A stretch of 64,000 nt of DNA from Timema cristinae (Eukaryota > Arthropoda > Insecta > Phasmatodea > Timematidae): NCBI GenBank assembly GCA_039000515.1, contig JBCFYV010000012.1:35206562-35270561 (forward strand), read 5' to 3'. Shown here one piece after another: positions 11,870 through 23,264 of this stretch. The translations under genes were made by a program, and so were the position numbers. The notes below the pieces were generated by a model. That model saw nothing but the letters and a program-made list of their open reading frames with translations, was not told where the DNA came from and did not search any database. The stretch's first letter is position 1; each line of letters begins with the position of its first letter.

Positions 11870-12750
11870 TTGTAAAAGCCTGGTCAAATGTTGAGTGTAA
11901 AAACCCCATAACTGACACAAGCTGTAAAGTCTCTCGTTTAACGTTGAGAATAATGTGTAAATAGGTATCCATCGCTTGTGAGACTACAAGGTGCATGGTT
12001 CGCCTAGAATAGATTGAATGAATGCCTGAACGATTATTATCATGTTTATTAAAGAGAAGTGACCTTACATCGGTCGTCATAGTAACGAGGGTTGGGACTC
12101 GGCTGTCACCCGGCTGCCTTAAAGTCCGTGTCTTTGAATCCTACACTACATTCTAAATTGTAATCTAAGTCCACAAATCCTCTAGTTAGGTGCCACAAAG
12201 CAATACTTTGTCTCCACGCTCATGGCAAGTGCCTATAGAGTTTAGACTACTCTTCTAACGCCAAAACACTCTGACAACTGTCAATGACCCAGTGTCTCAA
12301 CCAATTTTGTAACCATTGTCATAACCATGTCATAACTACTGTCGTATTCATGGCACTTAAGACATGCTGTCGCTGAATTTACTAATTTTCTTGACACTTT
12401 CGGACAACTGTTTACATCCATCTTCCTCGAGACAATTGTCTAGAGCTCTGCTGTAAAGCAGTAAAACTAGATTCTGCCAACTCGGACCATTCCTCCAATT
12501 ACGGCGTAGACCACCAATCAAAAGACATATGGGCAACACCCAGACACACGTGATAACTATTACAATGGTTCACACGGATATATCGCTGCCATAAGCTATT
12601 CAAGTTACTAACGTAAGTACGTGATAAGTGGAGCAGCTACGCTCCTGTTTCAGATACTTGATACCACTTGCAGTCAACCAGTAGGCAGGAAGCTCTTACA
12701 ATAGATACAAATCAAGCTAAGAATAATGTAATTATGTTTAGATCATCACA
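11870..12750 (-). repeat. Left LTR (3' LTR of a minus-strand retrotransposon)
   Basis: About 780 bp from ATCGCTTGTGAGACTACAAG (11971) onward repeats at 18619-19369 in the same order with modest divergence. Similarity reaches further left through TGTAAAAGCCT and GTGTAAAA. On the minus strand the LTR starts TGTGATGATC (at 12750), immediately after a purine tract. The outer (left) boundary is uncertain. Apparent frames such as 12357-12539 recur in the other LTR because the LTRs are homologous; they are not genes. Confidence 0.8.
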
Positions 12751-12764
12751 TCACTCCCTCAATT
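12751..12764 (-). other. Polypurine tract
   Basis: Read on the minus strand this is AATTGAGGGAGTGA, abutting the TG start of the LTR at 12750, the position expected for the plus-strand primer of an LTR element. A similar tract occurs at about 13405-13418 and might be a duplicated or older boundary. Confidence 0.6.
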
Positions 12765-14170
12765 TAAAATGGGTGGATATTAACACAATGAGTAACACAT
12801 TTACATTTCGTATATAAAAGATAATCACCTAAAATTCTAAGTCATTAACTTAGAGTGAACAAGGTATACCTACTCTAGTAATATACTCTTACAAATGACA
12901 AGCCATACGTATCTGTTGACGTCGCAACTCTCTTGAGTCAAGTGATTAGGAATGAGGACTCTTATCTCACCGGCTGAAGGCACCACTTACGTGACTCTAC
13001 TTGTTTTGATAAATTAAGCTTCCACGCTATGAATGAAATGATAACTACAAACACAGTTAAACTAAGTGGGAAAGTGATACTTAACACACTCATAAAATAC
13101 AAGATAATTTGAACAATTCTTATCTATACATCTTGCTAATAGGCTACTTAAAAAGTGGCAACATATTACGATACAGTCTGATCAATAATACATCACCTAC
13201 ATCAGATTAATTTGTTAAATGCGGCACAGCTGTATTAAGGTTCACTCTCCAAGATGTATTTACCTCAGTGCTAAAAGAAAAAGCTATGCTTACTTAATTT
13301 CTGAATATAAGAAAAGGACTCTGTTAATTTACTATGTTCCTCCGCAAGATAATTCAAATCAAAATTCATGAATATAGTAAAACTATTTTCTGATACTAGA
13401 ACATTCCCCTCAATTTAAAATACTACGGCAGTTTAAACATTAATTATCTGACTGGAATCAACTTGGGCTTGAACCACAATGCTGATGAAGAATAATACCT
13501 AAAATACATAAACAAATGTATTTCACTTGCTTCACTAACTCTTGTTTCTAGGCTGGACACGTTTTATAACCCTTCACTTGCACAATTAAACTATATTTTC
13601 GTGCGCAGATTATAAGCGTGGTTTGGTGTGGAGTTTGAGGTTGAGGTGATAGTTTCCTGTTGACTCGTTGCATTGAAGATGAAGGCACCTTTGCTGTCTC
13701 AATCTTCCTGTGGCGTTCCTGCTGACGGTCCATATTTAAATTCTCGTCAATAGATAAGTGTGGGGAAAACCAAACACTAAATGGCTTTATTTTGTTGTCA
13801 TGTACTATTGCCACGGGGACCATATTTCTGACAGTGAAAATCGGAGCAACTTAGCAACATTTTTCAAAAGTAGCGTAAATGCATAAGCATAATATAAGGC
13901 ATAAGCATAAGTAAGGACAAACATATTTGAAGATTTTTTTTATTTTTAGTAATTTAAGAAAAACACAATTACAATAATATGTCATAGCTCTAAATAAATA
14001 TGTGCTACGTAACAATTGTAGTCAAAACTACTGGACTCATCTCAATCTCTAAGACTAAGTGGCTCACAGTAACAAGTGATTTTAAAGTTTAAATGATACG
14101 AGTTTTGAGAAAATTCCATTGTGTAAAAATATAATAAGCTATTAAAAATTAAGAAGTTGTTTTGTTCATT
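12765..14170. other. Retrotransposon interior, unrecognised
   Basis: A 91-residue minus-strand frame at 13548-13823 has no recognisable domain. Nothing else is supported. Confidence 0.35.
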
Positions 14171-14179
14171 TTCCTAATT

Positions 14180-15870
14180 CTACTCCTTTTCAGCGTTCCT
14201 AGCAGATGAAGATGGTGGTTTGGGTTCCCTCCAAACATATTTATCTGATGATGTCAGAGCTTTTAACAGATTCTTGTTTTTTATGTTCTCGTACATTTCT
14301 GTACACGATGTTTGTGAACAGTTCATCTTTACCACTAAAAGTGCTTTAACATAAGCAATTGACATTGGGGACTTTTCAGTGCCCCAAAAGTTGTGTATCA
14401 ATGAGAATTCCCGCTCAACTGAATCGTTGATTCCTGGTAGGGATAGAACAAACTCCACAAACATCTTAAGATTATGAACAGTTATCTCATCATTTTTCAA
14501 TTCCTGGAACATAGTCAACCAACTATGCTCCGTCGAAAACTTATGTTTTGCCCATTCTGTTAAAGTACTGTCTGAGAGGTATGAGTTCAGCACACTAAGT
14601 TTGTTAAACAGTCCGTCAAATGAAATGGGTGGCATACTTTCTTGAAACGGAGTCCAAATGTATTCTAATTCTTTCCATATCAGATGTTTCTTTAAATCCA
14701 TCCAACATAGTTTATTAAAGTTTTCTACATTTGACTTTCAGAGATCTAAATGGGTTATACAGCGGTCATAGAAAGAACACATAGTATCCTTTAGGTATTT
14801 TAAATCACAGACTTGTACTGCAGCGTCTTTTCTTTGGAGCTCTTTAACATTCATTGGTAGAAATGAAGATTGTTTTCTGTCAACCAAGTGTTTATGTAAA
14901 ATCAAATATTCACATGCTGCCTCTGTTGCTAATACTTTATCTCCTTCCATCGTTTTACAACTTCATTGAAAAGAAATGAAACACTGTGCAGGAACCATAG
15001 CCGCAATTCTTCGTTTGGGTCTTCAAAAAATGATTTTAACACCACAGACAGACAGAAAATAGCCTTTTAATGACTCCATCATTTGAGAACATGCTACTAA
15101 GCAGGTAGAAGTATAAGTCATTGTTTGTTCGAACCAGACAACAGTTTCTGATACTCTATGTCAATGTATTCGCAGGGCTGCTTCAGTTCTGCCACTCATC
15201 CAGTGTAAATGTGAATAAACTTAAACAGTATCACAATTATTACCTTGGCATCAACAGGAAGTGTATCAGCAACACTTTTAATGCAGTTAATGACAATATT
15301 CGCCATGCAATCTACACCGACTAAGGATTTTTCAGTGCTTGCTTATAATTTACGAAAAAGGTTATTGAAGCCTTTTCTTTTTGCACCCTTGAAATTCATA
15401 TTGGTGTTTTCTGCAGACACACCAACTAATTTATTGACCAGTTCATTGCGACTTAAAACAGAAAATGCATTGTCATTAAGTTGATCACTTGTTTCACATG
15501 TAATGTGTTGAGCTCTAAAACTTTGACATATTTACCAGTAGGCACAAAAAATATCTCACAGCTATTGGTACTAATTTTTCAGCAACATGGTTTGAGCTGT
15601 CAACCATTACTGTAAAACAAGACGTTTCACTAAATTATTTCAACAACGGTCTTTGACATTCTGGAGCTAAGACTTTTTTTTACCATGGCTCCGCTTTTTG
15701 TTCTTGCAGTAAAAATATTTTGTCTCAAATAATGAGGAAATACGTTTAGGCAACATGTGGGCTATGTTCACGTTTCTTTAAGAAGGCATAGTCTTTTGTA
15801 ACACATCATTAAACCAACATTTGCGTTTATTCTCTTCTTTATTTGCGATTTGTTTCCTACTACCACACAT
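14180..15870 (-). pseudogene. hAT transposase relic (KIAA1586/ZBED5-like lineage)
   Basis: On the minus strand, broken blocks follow the order of this hAT family. They are: an N-terminal part near 15870-15780; FRAQHIT near 15510; NTNMNFKGAKRKG-NNLFRKL (about 15415-15360); KSLVGVDCMANIVINCIKSV (about 15330-15265); LPVDAKVIIV; SFFEDPNEELRLWFLHS (about 15040-14990); and a 173-residue C-terminal frame (14701-14180). That last frame contains LPGINDSVEREFSLIHNFW, the hAT dimerisation motif, and EKSPMSIAYVKALLVVKMNC. At least four stops or shifts separate the blocks. Terminal repeats and target duplication were not identified. It is nested in the LTR element. Confidence 0.85.
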
Positions 15871-15879
15871 TATTTCGAA

Positions 15880-17160
15880 AAATAAAGACAGAACAGCAAA
15901 TCACTGCACAAAATGCAAAAAACAAAACACGATGAAGCGAAATAGAAAAGCTCACGGTCACTGACTGTCACTACTCGGTATAAAACTGAAAACGGAAGCT
16001 CGCAAGACCTTGAAAGGTGCATCTGGCCGCCCCACCGCTACCGGTGCAAAGGAAAAAACACACGGAGTCTATCCAGATACTCTCAATAAAAGTAAAATAT
16101 TATAAATGTAACGATTTCGATATTTTTACTTTACTGTACAGACATTTTTTCATCAATCGGACAATACGTGACATTTTAGTCGTCATTCGGGACCCCGGGA
16201 CACAGCCCTTAAAATCGGTACTATCTCGAACTATTGCAGACCAAAAAGAACAGGAATTTCACAGTGAAAAAAAATCAAGGATAGGGTATGAGCCTCTGTA
16301 ACAGACTTTAAACTTTTTAGTCAACTTCTTACTTAAACACTCTCATATTACAACTGTTAAAATGTAAGCATGTGCAAGTATTTTTGGTGTTCCTCCCACT
16401 AATACTTCTCTCTGCTACGCCGGGTCGTTCTGAGTTCGTCTCACATCCTCTCTAAACAGTCGTCTTCTACCTGGCGAAACTTAGCTGGTATCTGGCGTTG
16501 GATATCCCTGACTTCTCTCTCACTCAGCTTGCTTGTTGTTTGTGATATGTGTGATTCTTGCTCTTACTTCTGACTCATAGTATCAGCGCACTTTTGATGT
16601 CTTCCTGAATTGTTGCTCTTTCTAAGACTGTCATTTCGTCAATAGTGAGCTTTTTCTTGTTTCTTCTAATTAATAATTAAGTATCTCCTGCAATTTATTC
16701 TTCTGATTACTTTCGACTGGCGCGTGGATTTAATTAATGTTTTTCCCTTGTTTCTCGGACATGTACCTCTACTGTTTTGTGGATAATCTCAAGCACTCTT
16801 GCTTCGGCCCTTGACCGTATTGGTCCCCGGTTCGATCACAACTAGCTCCTATTCCCATGGTATCAAGCTTACCCTTAAACACAATCCATCCTAGCTGGTT
16901 ACTTGTGGCAACCGGCCAACACTTGATTCATGTTTACAACGCAGATGCAGCTAGCTATAACCGTTTCTTCAGTTTTCCAGCGTCCTTGCCGACACTGCTG
17001 ACTAACACATCTCAACATTTAGAATATTTCCTGTACCTGATGTTAATTTCTGTGGCGTTTGACGTATGAGTTCCCTGACCGTGATTTACAGAGCAGGATG
17101 TAGATGCATACTATATCTATACATCTGCAACGGCTCGTTTGGTTCTAACTTCAGCCACCT
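15880..17160. other. Retrotransposon interior, poorly preserved
   Basis: Minus-strand text around 16640-16400 reads as a charged, helix-prone segment (for example REVRDIQRQIPAKFRQVEDD) that could be retroelement gag or another decayed frame. No family can be assigned with confidence. Confidence 0.3.
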
Positions 17161-17168
17161 TCCTCAAG

Positions 17169-17465
17169 TCATAACATATATGGCCTAATGTACAGATTCT
17201 CTTTTGCTACATTTAAAATTGCGGCATGTTTATGCAGGAAACCAATATCTAAAATGTCCTCATAGTAGTCACTTCTTCCTTCTATGCTTGGATACAAATG
17301 GAACCAACTTCCTTGCCCAACCCTAAAATTCACAAGTTTTTCGCAAAAATTACTCACAAATAGGCCATTTAACCCTGAAATCTTAAACGTTGGCTTGAAT
17401 ACATCTCTGGTCTCTACAACATTCTGCCACATTAAATAAACATCTGCGCTAGTGTCCAAAAACAT
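17169..17465 (-). pseudogene. Retroviral-type aspartic protease remnant of the LTR element
   Basis: The 98-residue frame starts MFLDTSADVYLMWQ. This is the LLDTGAD active-site motif with Gly replaced by Ser, followed by KPTFKISGLNG and further on by DILDIGFLHKHAAILNV, which matches the ILG-x-x-FL-x-x-x-x-x-I-D/N block near the end of LTR-element proteases. The altered active site and lack of downstream polymerase indicate an inactive copy. It lies directly downstream (minus direction) of the gag remnant. Confidence 0.75.
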
Positions 17466-17489
17466 GTTACCTCACTACCTACAGTACTT

Positions 17490-17827
17490 GCTAAAGTAAA
17501 ATCTAATGCTTCTCCAGCTAATCTTAATCTAGTAACAGCTACACACTTGGCGTCACTCCAACCTGAAATTATCAACCCTTGTTTTATTTAGCAAAAAACA
17601 CCAGAAAATTATCGTCTGCTCGCCCAAGGAACATGGAAATTGTAGGAATCAAGGAGAAATTTCGTATACACATTAATTGGGGGTAGGGATTCAGATCTTT
17701 GACTGGTATCTGCTTGACTAACTCTAAGTTGTTCGTTCTTGGTCCTCAATTCCTTAAGCTGTTGCATTACCTGGTTCAGCACTGTCTGTGGGTCTGTCTC
17801 CTTACCGTGGATTATGAATTTGGCCAT
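17490..17827 (-). pseudogene. gag-like remnant of the LTR element
   Basis: A frame beginning MAKFIIHGKETDPQTVLNQV continues with a coiled-coil-like QLKELRTKNEQLR (17827-17609). After a frameshift comes WSDAKCVAVTRLRLAGEALD (about 17555-17495), which resembles the gag capsid block W-x-x-x-x-K-x-x-x-x-R-L-x-G-x-A-x-x-F. Position just before the protease supports gag. Confidence 0.6.
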
Positions 17828-17859
17828 GCTAGATAATTGATATGGTTCTATCTTGGTTG

Positions 17860-18555
17860 AAAAGCCCTTGTCTGGGACTTACTGCACTTCTCTTAATTTT
17901 CTGCTGGCTGGATGGGCTGGCTGGTATCTGCTGATGAACGTTACGAACCAAATTACCGAACACGAAACTCGAAACGGAATCGCGAGTGCCAGACCAAACG
18001 CGAGTCGCGAGTCACAGCTGGCATGTTCAAACTATAAACCGTCCAGCGTCTCTCATCGGTCAGTTCGCCCAGCACATTGCTTCAGAATATTAGCAAGTGC
18101 ATGTCACTATCAATTAGAGTCCCGTCTTCTCAGCAACATAATAGGATAGAAATTAAAAAATGTATCAAGGGCCTGTCACGCACGTAATCACTCACAGTTC
18201 CGCGAAACATTAAAAATCGAGTTTATATGCCCTCTCTCATAACCACACAAAGTTAACAAACAGGCAAAATTAAGAAACAAGTAGACCCCAACATCATAAC
18301 AAAAATAAAACAACATCTACGTGTTCACAAATCCCCGAACGAGTCAAAGTTATTAACTTAATACACTTTCTCATCGTTACTAGTGACTATCCCTGTTCAC
18401 ATGGGGCACGCACACGTTATCTTCGCCAGAGCCCTTCAAACGCTAATTGTCATGCATGGCACGCACTTAAGTGTCACACTACACTTATCACTTCTGACAC
18501 ACATCACACGCTTAGTTACAATCACTAGTTCCGTCACCATCCTTATATCTGATCA
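17860..18555. other. Leader region between gag and right LTR
   Basis: No frame of known type. It would correspond to the 5' untranslated leader and primer-binding site of the minus-strand element, but no convincing primer-binding site was identified. Confidence 0.35.
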
Positions 18556-18557
18556 CC

Positions 18558-19369
18558 AAGATGTAAAAGCCTCTTCTTTGAGGTCGATGTAAAGTGTAAA
18601 ATTGTCTCCTTAATATTCATCGCTTGTGAGACTACAAGGTGCATGGTTCATCTAGATTAGATTGAATGAATGAGTGAACGATTACTTCTATCATGTTTAT
18701 TAAAGAGAAGTGAACTAGTACATCGACCGTCATCGTGGCGTAGTGTTGGGATTCAGCTGTCACCTCTGGTTGTCCGTTTCTTTGAATCCTACACTGCATT
18801 CTAAATTTTAGGACAATCCTTTTGTTAGGTGTCACACATTAACCCTTCGTTTACACGCACATGGAAAATGCCTTTATACGAATCTTCTTAAACTAACACA
18901 CTCTGACAACTGTAAATGACCCATTGTCTTAACCACTGTCGTAACCATGTCATAACCTTTGCCGCACTTATGGCATTCAAGGAACACCGTCGCTAAAAAC
19001 TCACAAATTTTCCCGACATTCTCGAACAACTGTCCACAGCCATGTTCCTCGATACAACTGTCTAGAGCTCTGCTGTAAAGCAGTAAAACTAGATTCTGCC
19101 AACTTGGACCATTCCTCCAATTACGGCGTAGACCACCAATAAAAAGACATATGGGCAACACCTCAGACACACGTGATAACTATTACAGTGGTTCACACGG
19201 ATATATCGCTGCCATAAGCTATTCAAGTTACTAACGTAAGTACGTGATAAGCGTAGCGGCTACCGCTCCTGTTTCAGATACTTGATACCACTTGCAGTCA
19301 ACCGGTAGGCAGGAACCTCTTACAATAGATACAAATCAAGCTAAGAATAATGTTACTATGTTGAGAGCA
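18558..19369 (-). repeat. Right LTR (5' LTR of the minus-strand retrotransposon)
   Basis: Colinear with the left LTR, including long nearly identical stretches (for example GATATATCGCTGCCATAAGC at about 19200 and 12578). On the minus strand it begins TGCTCTCAACATAG at 19369. Divergence from its partner by substitutions and small indels indicates an old insertion. The frame at 18874-19170 is an LTR by-product. Confidence 0.8.
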
Positions 19370-19379
19370 TAATTGTCTC

Positions 19380-20680
19380 CTTGCAAAAGTCACTGTGTCA
19401 TATGGAGTAGTTCCTGGGATTTCTTGAACTGATAAATGACTAGTTGAAATCGTGAATTTGTTGGTGACCTAAACCTGTTAGTTTGTTGTTTGGTTAGCAA
19501 AAAGCGGGTATCGCCACGAGCTCTCTTCTATTCAATAAGTTGACTATATAGTGTATTCAAACATAGTTTTTGGTAACTTTTGTATTTTTATACATAACTT
19601 CTCCTTCAAGTATAGATTCAAATAGACCTCCACCCCCAAAACATAATCCTTGATGAGCCACTGTTTGTAGTTATTGTGTAAAATTACAAGTTTTTGACTA
19701 GCCTTACAATTACTGTTACTTGTTTTTCTTCTGACTAGATAAACATTTTTTCAACTTTTAAAATAACTTATTTTTTATTTTTAGAAAAAATTCGTCATAT
19801 TTACTGATGAATCCATTGTAAGCTAATGAAATTGTGTATAGGCTGGATTTTATAAAATGGCTGAATTTTGGATAGCCCTATTCTTTTTATAAAATATTTC
19901 CACCCAGTAACGTCATAGTCTTATTGTGAAACGCTTAAGAAGCTTTAACCAGCAATCACACTTCAAGGTGGTTGCATACCTTTTTTTTCGCGGTCCCAAT
20001 GGCATTAAGAAATGTAGTGCGTGAGTTTACAACAAGTCTTGTATCCATTCTCGTTTTAAGAAACGATTGACCTATGTATTCCATACAAAGACTGCCCAGA
20101 GATAATACAGAATGAGTACAAGGTATAGTACATTCCTATTGAATGAAGCTACTATCCCCTATATAAAAATAAATGTAACCTCGATTTCAACTGCTACCAT
20201 TGGTAGCATGGGTGCTCATAAATGGGTGATAAGGGGGCTTCACACCCCTTATCCCTCTGCATTATCTACTTTTTTTAAAAAAAAATTATTTGGCTTTAAT
20301 TTGCTATTAACAACTTTGAAACATCAGAATCCGAGTTAACAAAGATACAAAATGATAAAATGTAGATTTCCTCCCTTTCCCTCTTCAAAAAATTTATTTT
20401 TATTTTGTTCTGTTCAATAAACTTGTGCAAAATATAATGTTTCTTTTCAATGGGTTCAGCTACAGCTAAATTTTATTTTTTGTAAGTTATTCAGATTCTT
20501 TTTCTTTTGAAAATTGACTCTTGAATCTCATAATTATGTTCTGATGCTCTAAAATTCCCTCCTACAAGGTTAATTCCTGATTATTTTTCTCTCCGGACTC
20601 CAATCCACCCCCCATTTGGAAAACCTCTATGGACACCCTTGATTGGTAATATTGACTACTAGCATGTGTCCCCATTGCAG
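19380..20680. other. Intron sequence next to the mARC exon
   Basis: T-rich, with no known protein. 19848-19886 resembles the reverse complement of the left flank of the 54-bp array. The Cys-free short frame at 20112-20339 is not conserved. Confidence 0.35.
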
Positions 20681-20687
20681 AGCTTAC

Positions 20688-20883
20688 TATGTCCTTTGTC
20701 CTGAGTTTGTCGTAGAAGACCCTGAATGCGCTCCAGGGAGGTTTGTAGGCGTTCCTCTGAGTGACGTGTTCCAAGTGGTACCCCAGACGGACCCCGGACT
20801 CTTTATCCAAGATGTACCGGGACATCCACGAGGCCACCTCTTCCCCACAATCCAAAGTCTTGACTTTATCGTTCAACCATAAC
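20688..20883 (-). CDS. mARC: mARC, internal exon (linker and second half of the N-terminal MOSC region)
   Basis: The exon reads LWLNDKVKTLDCGEEVASWM, then SRYILDKESGVRLGYHLEHV and ends FRVFYDKLRTKDI. This matches the mARC segment V-x-x-W-x-D-x-x-x-x-x-D-C-G-D-E-V-A-x-W-L-S-R-Y-L. Minus-strand boundaries are ctctcag/GTTATGG and GACATA/gtaagc. It is 196 bases: one base completing the CT-codon left open by the exon ending at 21699, then 65 full codons, leaving phase 0 as required by the exon starting at 2222. The following intron is 18,465 bases. Confidence 0.9.
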
Positions 20884-21169
20884 CTGAGAGAAAGTTACAA
20901 GTCCACAAATGCAAGGCTCGAGATATCTCAATTTATTTTTAAAAAAACTTTCCTCTGCCATATTCGGGGGCTGGGTCTTCACTTAGACATTTTAAGAGGG
21001 GAGTGGGGTGATGATCTCCCTTCGCCGAATAATAATATTAGACCCCACAAAATCTGTATAACCTAGGAGTATACAAAAATGCTCAAAATATCTCAAGATT
21101 TGTAATTTTAAAAACTAAGCCAGTTTTGGTGGTAGCACTTGTACTTTTATCAATATTACCTTTCTACCC

Positions 21170-21395
21170 ACATCAGTGGGCACGCAGACCAAACGTCAAG
21201 CTCATCCAGTGTGGTTTTCCACTAATGGGGAGGATGGGTTGAAATTCTGGCCGTGCATACTTAGCTTGATATGATATCTCACTCTACTTTCACGTAGTTG
21301 CAAGCACATTTCTTACAAACTCTACCTTACTAGTCTTTACCCTATTAGTCTAGTTAAACGGTTTAGCCTGAACGGGTAATAACGCAGTGCATTTC
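21170..21395 (+). mobile_element. Degraded SINE, same family
   Basis: The body words TTTCCACTAATGG and CTTTACCCTATTAG lead to a recognisable tail, GCCTGAACGGGTAATAA-CGCAGTGC. It lies in the 815-base mARC intron. Confidence 0.7.
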
Positions 21396-21529
21396 AAGAA
21401 ATTCTCCTGAGAATTTAATGTGGCTCATCCCTATATTTAAAAAAAATTCCCATCGAGGCTATCCGCATATTTACTCTATTGAGGTAGGGATGAGGAAGAT
21501 GTAGTTTTAGAAAAAATGTACCCAAAATT

Positions 21530-21655
21530 GCATGAAGTAGGATAGAAGGAAATCATAGGACCAAATCACATCAGATACACTCCCCCGGATTCTAACCCGG
21601 ACCTCTCTTGTCAGCCACTAGCAAATCAGGGCTAATACCATCGAGCTGCTGATTG
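21530..21655 (-). mobile_element. Possible reverse SINE head
   Basis: On the minus strand the stretch has GGTTAGAATCCGGGGGAGTG, like a B box and the start of the family body, followed by a decayed body. It is also compatible with an unrelated tRNA-like relic. Confidence 0.45.
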
Positions 21656-21698
21656 TCAATGTTGCTTCTAGAGCGTACACAAAGATAAGGGCACTTAC

Positions 21699-21881
21699 AG
21701 GCAATATTTGTCGTTGAGCTTGTTGGCGTGGTCCGGGACTTGAAGTTTTAATGCGGGCATGCCCGGAGCTTCAAACGTCACCTCACCTTCCTTTTCTGAT
21801 GAGATGCTAATCAAAACCATCTTGGGATAAGTTTTGGCATTCTTATGGTCAAAGTATTTATCGCCGTATATTACAAAAAAT
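21699..21881 (-). CDS. mARC: mARC, internal exon (beta-barrel N-terminal MOSC region)
   Basis: The exon encodes FFVIYGDKYFDHKNAKTYPK, MVLISISSEKEGEVTFEAPG and MPALKLQVP, then ends KLNDKYC plus two bases. This is the mARC block R-D-R-x-x-x-V-x-x-x-G-x-x-x-T-A-R-x-x-P-x-M-x-L-I, followed by L-x-A-P-G-M. Minus-strand acceptor is tcccaacag and donor CCT/gtaagtgc. The first base completes an upstream codon, probably the Arg of L-R-D-R. The preceding exon(s), with the membrane anchor and the first MOSC strands, were searched for to the right but not found. Confidence 0.9.
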
Positions 21882-21899
21882 CTGTTGGGAGAGGAAAAC

Positions 21900-22365
21900 A
21901 AAATTAAAAGTAACTTATAAGAGTGTGCAAAGCTTATAAATGTCGAAGACGAAGGTCGAATCACCTTCGTTTTGACCTCAACACACACAATAATCCTTGC
22001 GCGTTTGAATCTTTACGAAGGAAGAAGAAAACTTCGATACATGCAAAACGCATATGAAATAACTCACTAAACATGACATATTTCAACATAGAATGGCTAC
22101 AAAACAGTATGTTAACACAGACTAGTGATTTGACTACATCTATAATGTCAGCATAAAATAATATAATGTGCTTTATTTTATCTATAATCCTTTTTTCCGT
22201 GCCTTACTTAATCTATGGCATCAGGAACTCGAAAGTTCATTACAGCATTTAGCAAAGTACGACATTTAGCCATATTTTTAACTAATTCCATCCAGTCAAC
22301 CTATTTATACATATATTACACCCTATCTATTTAAGGTTCATTCTAATATTATCCTACCATATACG
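21900..22365. other. mARC intron, upstream side
   Basis: Nothing recognised. Short tract TATAATATAATGTGC near 22160. Confidence 0.35.
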
Positions 22366-22369
22366 TCTA

Positions 22370-22485
22370 GGTCTTCCCATTGGGTTTACTAGTCGATTCA
22401 ATTAACACGGTTCTAGGTTCTCCAAATCACACTGCATGTCCTGCCCGCTGTAATCTACAAGACTTGATTATCCTAACAATTTATT
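22370..22485 (-). pseudogene. LINE reverse-transcriptase C-terminal relic
   Basis: Minus-strand reading gives I-I-K-S-C-R-L-Q-R-A-G-H-A-V, then EPRTVLIESTSKPNGKT. This resembles the common non-LTR ending R-x-R-x-L-R-W-A-G-H-V-x-R-M followed by x-G-K-P-x-G-K-R. One stop is embedded. It is only about 38 residues, so the clade cannot be assigned. Confidence 0.5.
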
Positions 22486-22489
22486 GTGA

Positions 22490-22985
22490 TGGTTACAGGG
22501 TATGAAACTCAACATAATTTCTTTTTTTATATAGCTAGATTCTTATTTAATGGATGATTTTAAAATTAAAAGTAGTGCTATATGACAACAACAGAAAACT
22601 TGTCTTCGACATGGCTTCGCATGTTTCAAGATTCGCTTCGCATTTACACTTTCGCGCACTCATAGTAACGTTCATACATTTTAACTTAATCTGCCCAAAT
22701 AGTATTTTTGTTACAAACATGGTGAAAGGATGCTTGGTAAGATTAGGGCAGCCCTTAGGGGTATGCAAACAGTGTGGCCGCACAGGGCGCCGCGCTTGCT
22801 TAAGTGACGGTTGGCCGGGGGGGCAGGGGGGGTATAAGACCCAAGTTGGGTGCTTGCGCGTTCGAAAGGTATATTCCCCTTATAAGAGATCTAGCAAATA
22901 TTGCCAGAGTGTAAAAAAACAAAAAAACATCAGCATGGGGTTTGGTTTGTTGAATGAGTGAAACAGGTTCAACGTTTTAACTCCC
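22490..22985. other. Unassigned stretch with a 135-codon open frame
   Basis: A plus-strand frame (22554-22961) is open for 135 codons, but the composition changes abruptly (a G-run near 22815), no domain is seen, and the opposite strand is nearly as open. Probably non-coding. Confidence 0.3.
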
Positions 22986-22989
22986 CCAG

Positions 22990-23260
22990 TTTTAATTTGT
23001 CTGTCTGTCTGTGGTGGTTATGTTTCACTGTAACATTTTAACGAATTAACTGATTTAATTCAAACTTGAAACAGTTGCTCTTTGTGCCTTTATATAGTTC
23101 ATGTTCGTTAGGGATGAAAATAGAACTAAGGGTTGGGGAGAAATCAACCCTTACATGTATAAAAACATAGTTTCTAGTGTTAATTATACAAGAAATTAAT
23201 TAGATTTTAGGGCATTTCCTGATACCTTAAACAGTTGAAAATCAGTATATAGGGGCCAAC
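22990..23260 (+). repeat. Possible dispersed repeat with TCTGTCTGTCTG start
   Basis: The arrangement TTGTCTGTCTGTCTG, then a run ending in TTCAAACTTGAAACAG, resembles 31925-32010 (GGTCTGTCTGTACC, then TTCAAACTTGATATT). It is a weakly preserved dispersed repeat of unknown class. Confidence 0.35.
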
Positions 23261-23264
23261 TACC

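Larger units (their letters stand above)
11870..19369 (-). mobile_element. Degenerate LTR retrotransposon with gag and protease remnants and a nested hAT relic
   Basis: Direct terminal repeats flank about 5.8 kb of interior. The purine tract at the left LTR and the gag-then-protease order both show minus-strand transcription. Reverse transcriptase, RNase H and integrase were not found; that part of the interior is occupied by a decayed hAT transposase (14180-15870) and unrecognised sequence. The whole element lies inside the 18.5-kb mARC intron, in the same transcriptional direction as mARC. Confidence 0.75.

Noticed and set aside
12357..12539. Minus-strand frame with a relative at 18874-19170
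   Set aside because: The similarity is explained by the two LTRs of one retrotransposon; no domain is present.
22554..22961. 135-residue plus-strand frame
   Set aside because: No known domain, abrupt composition change, and the opposite strand is comparably open.
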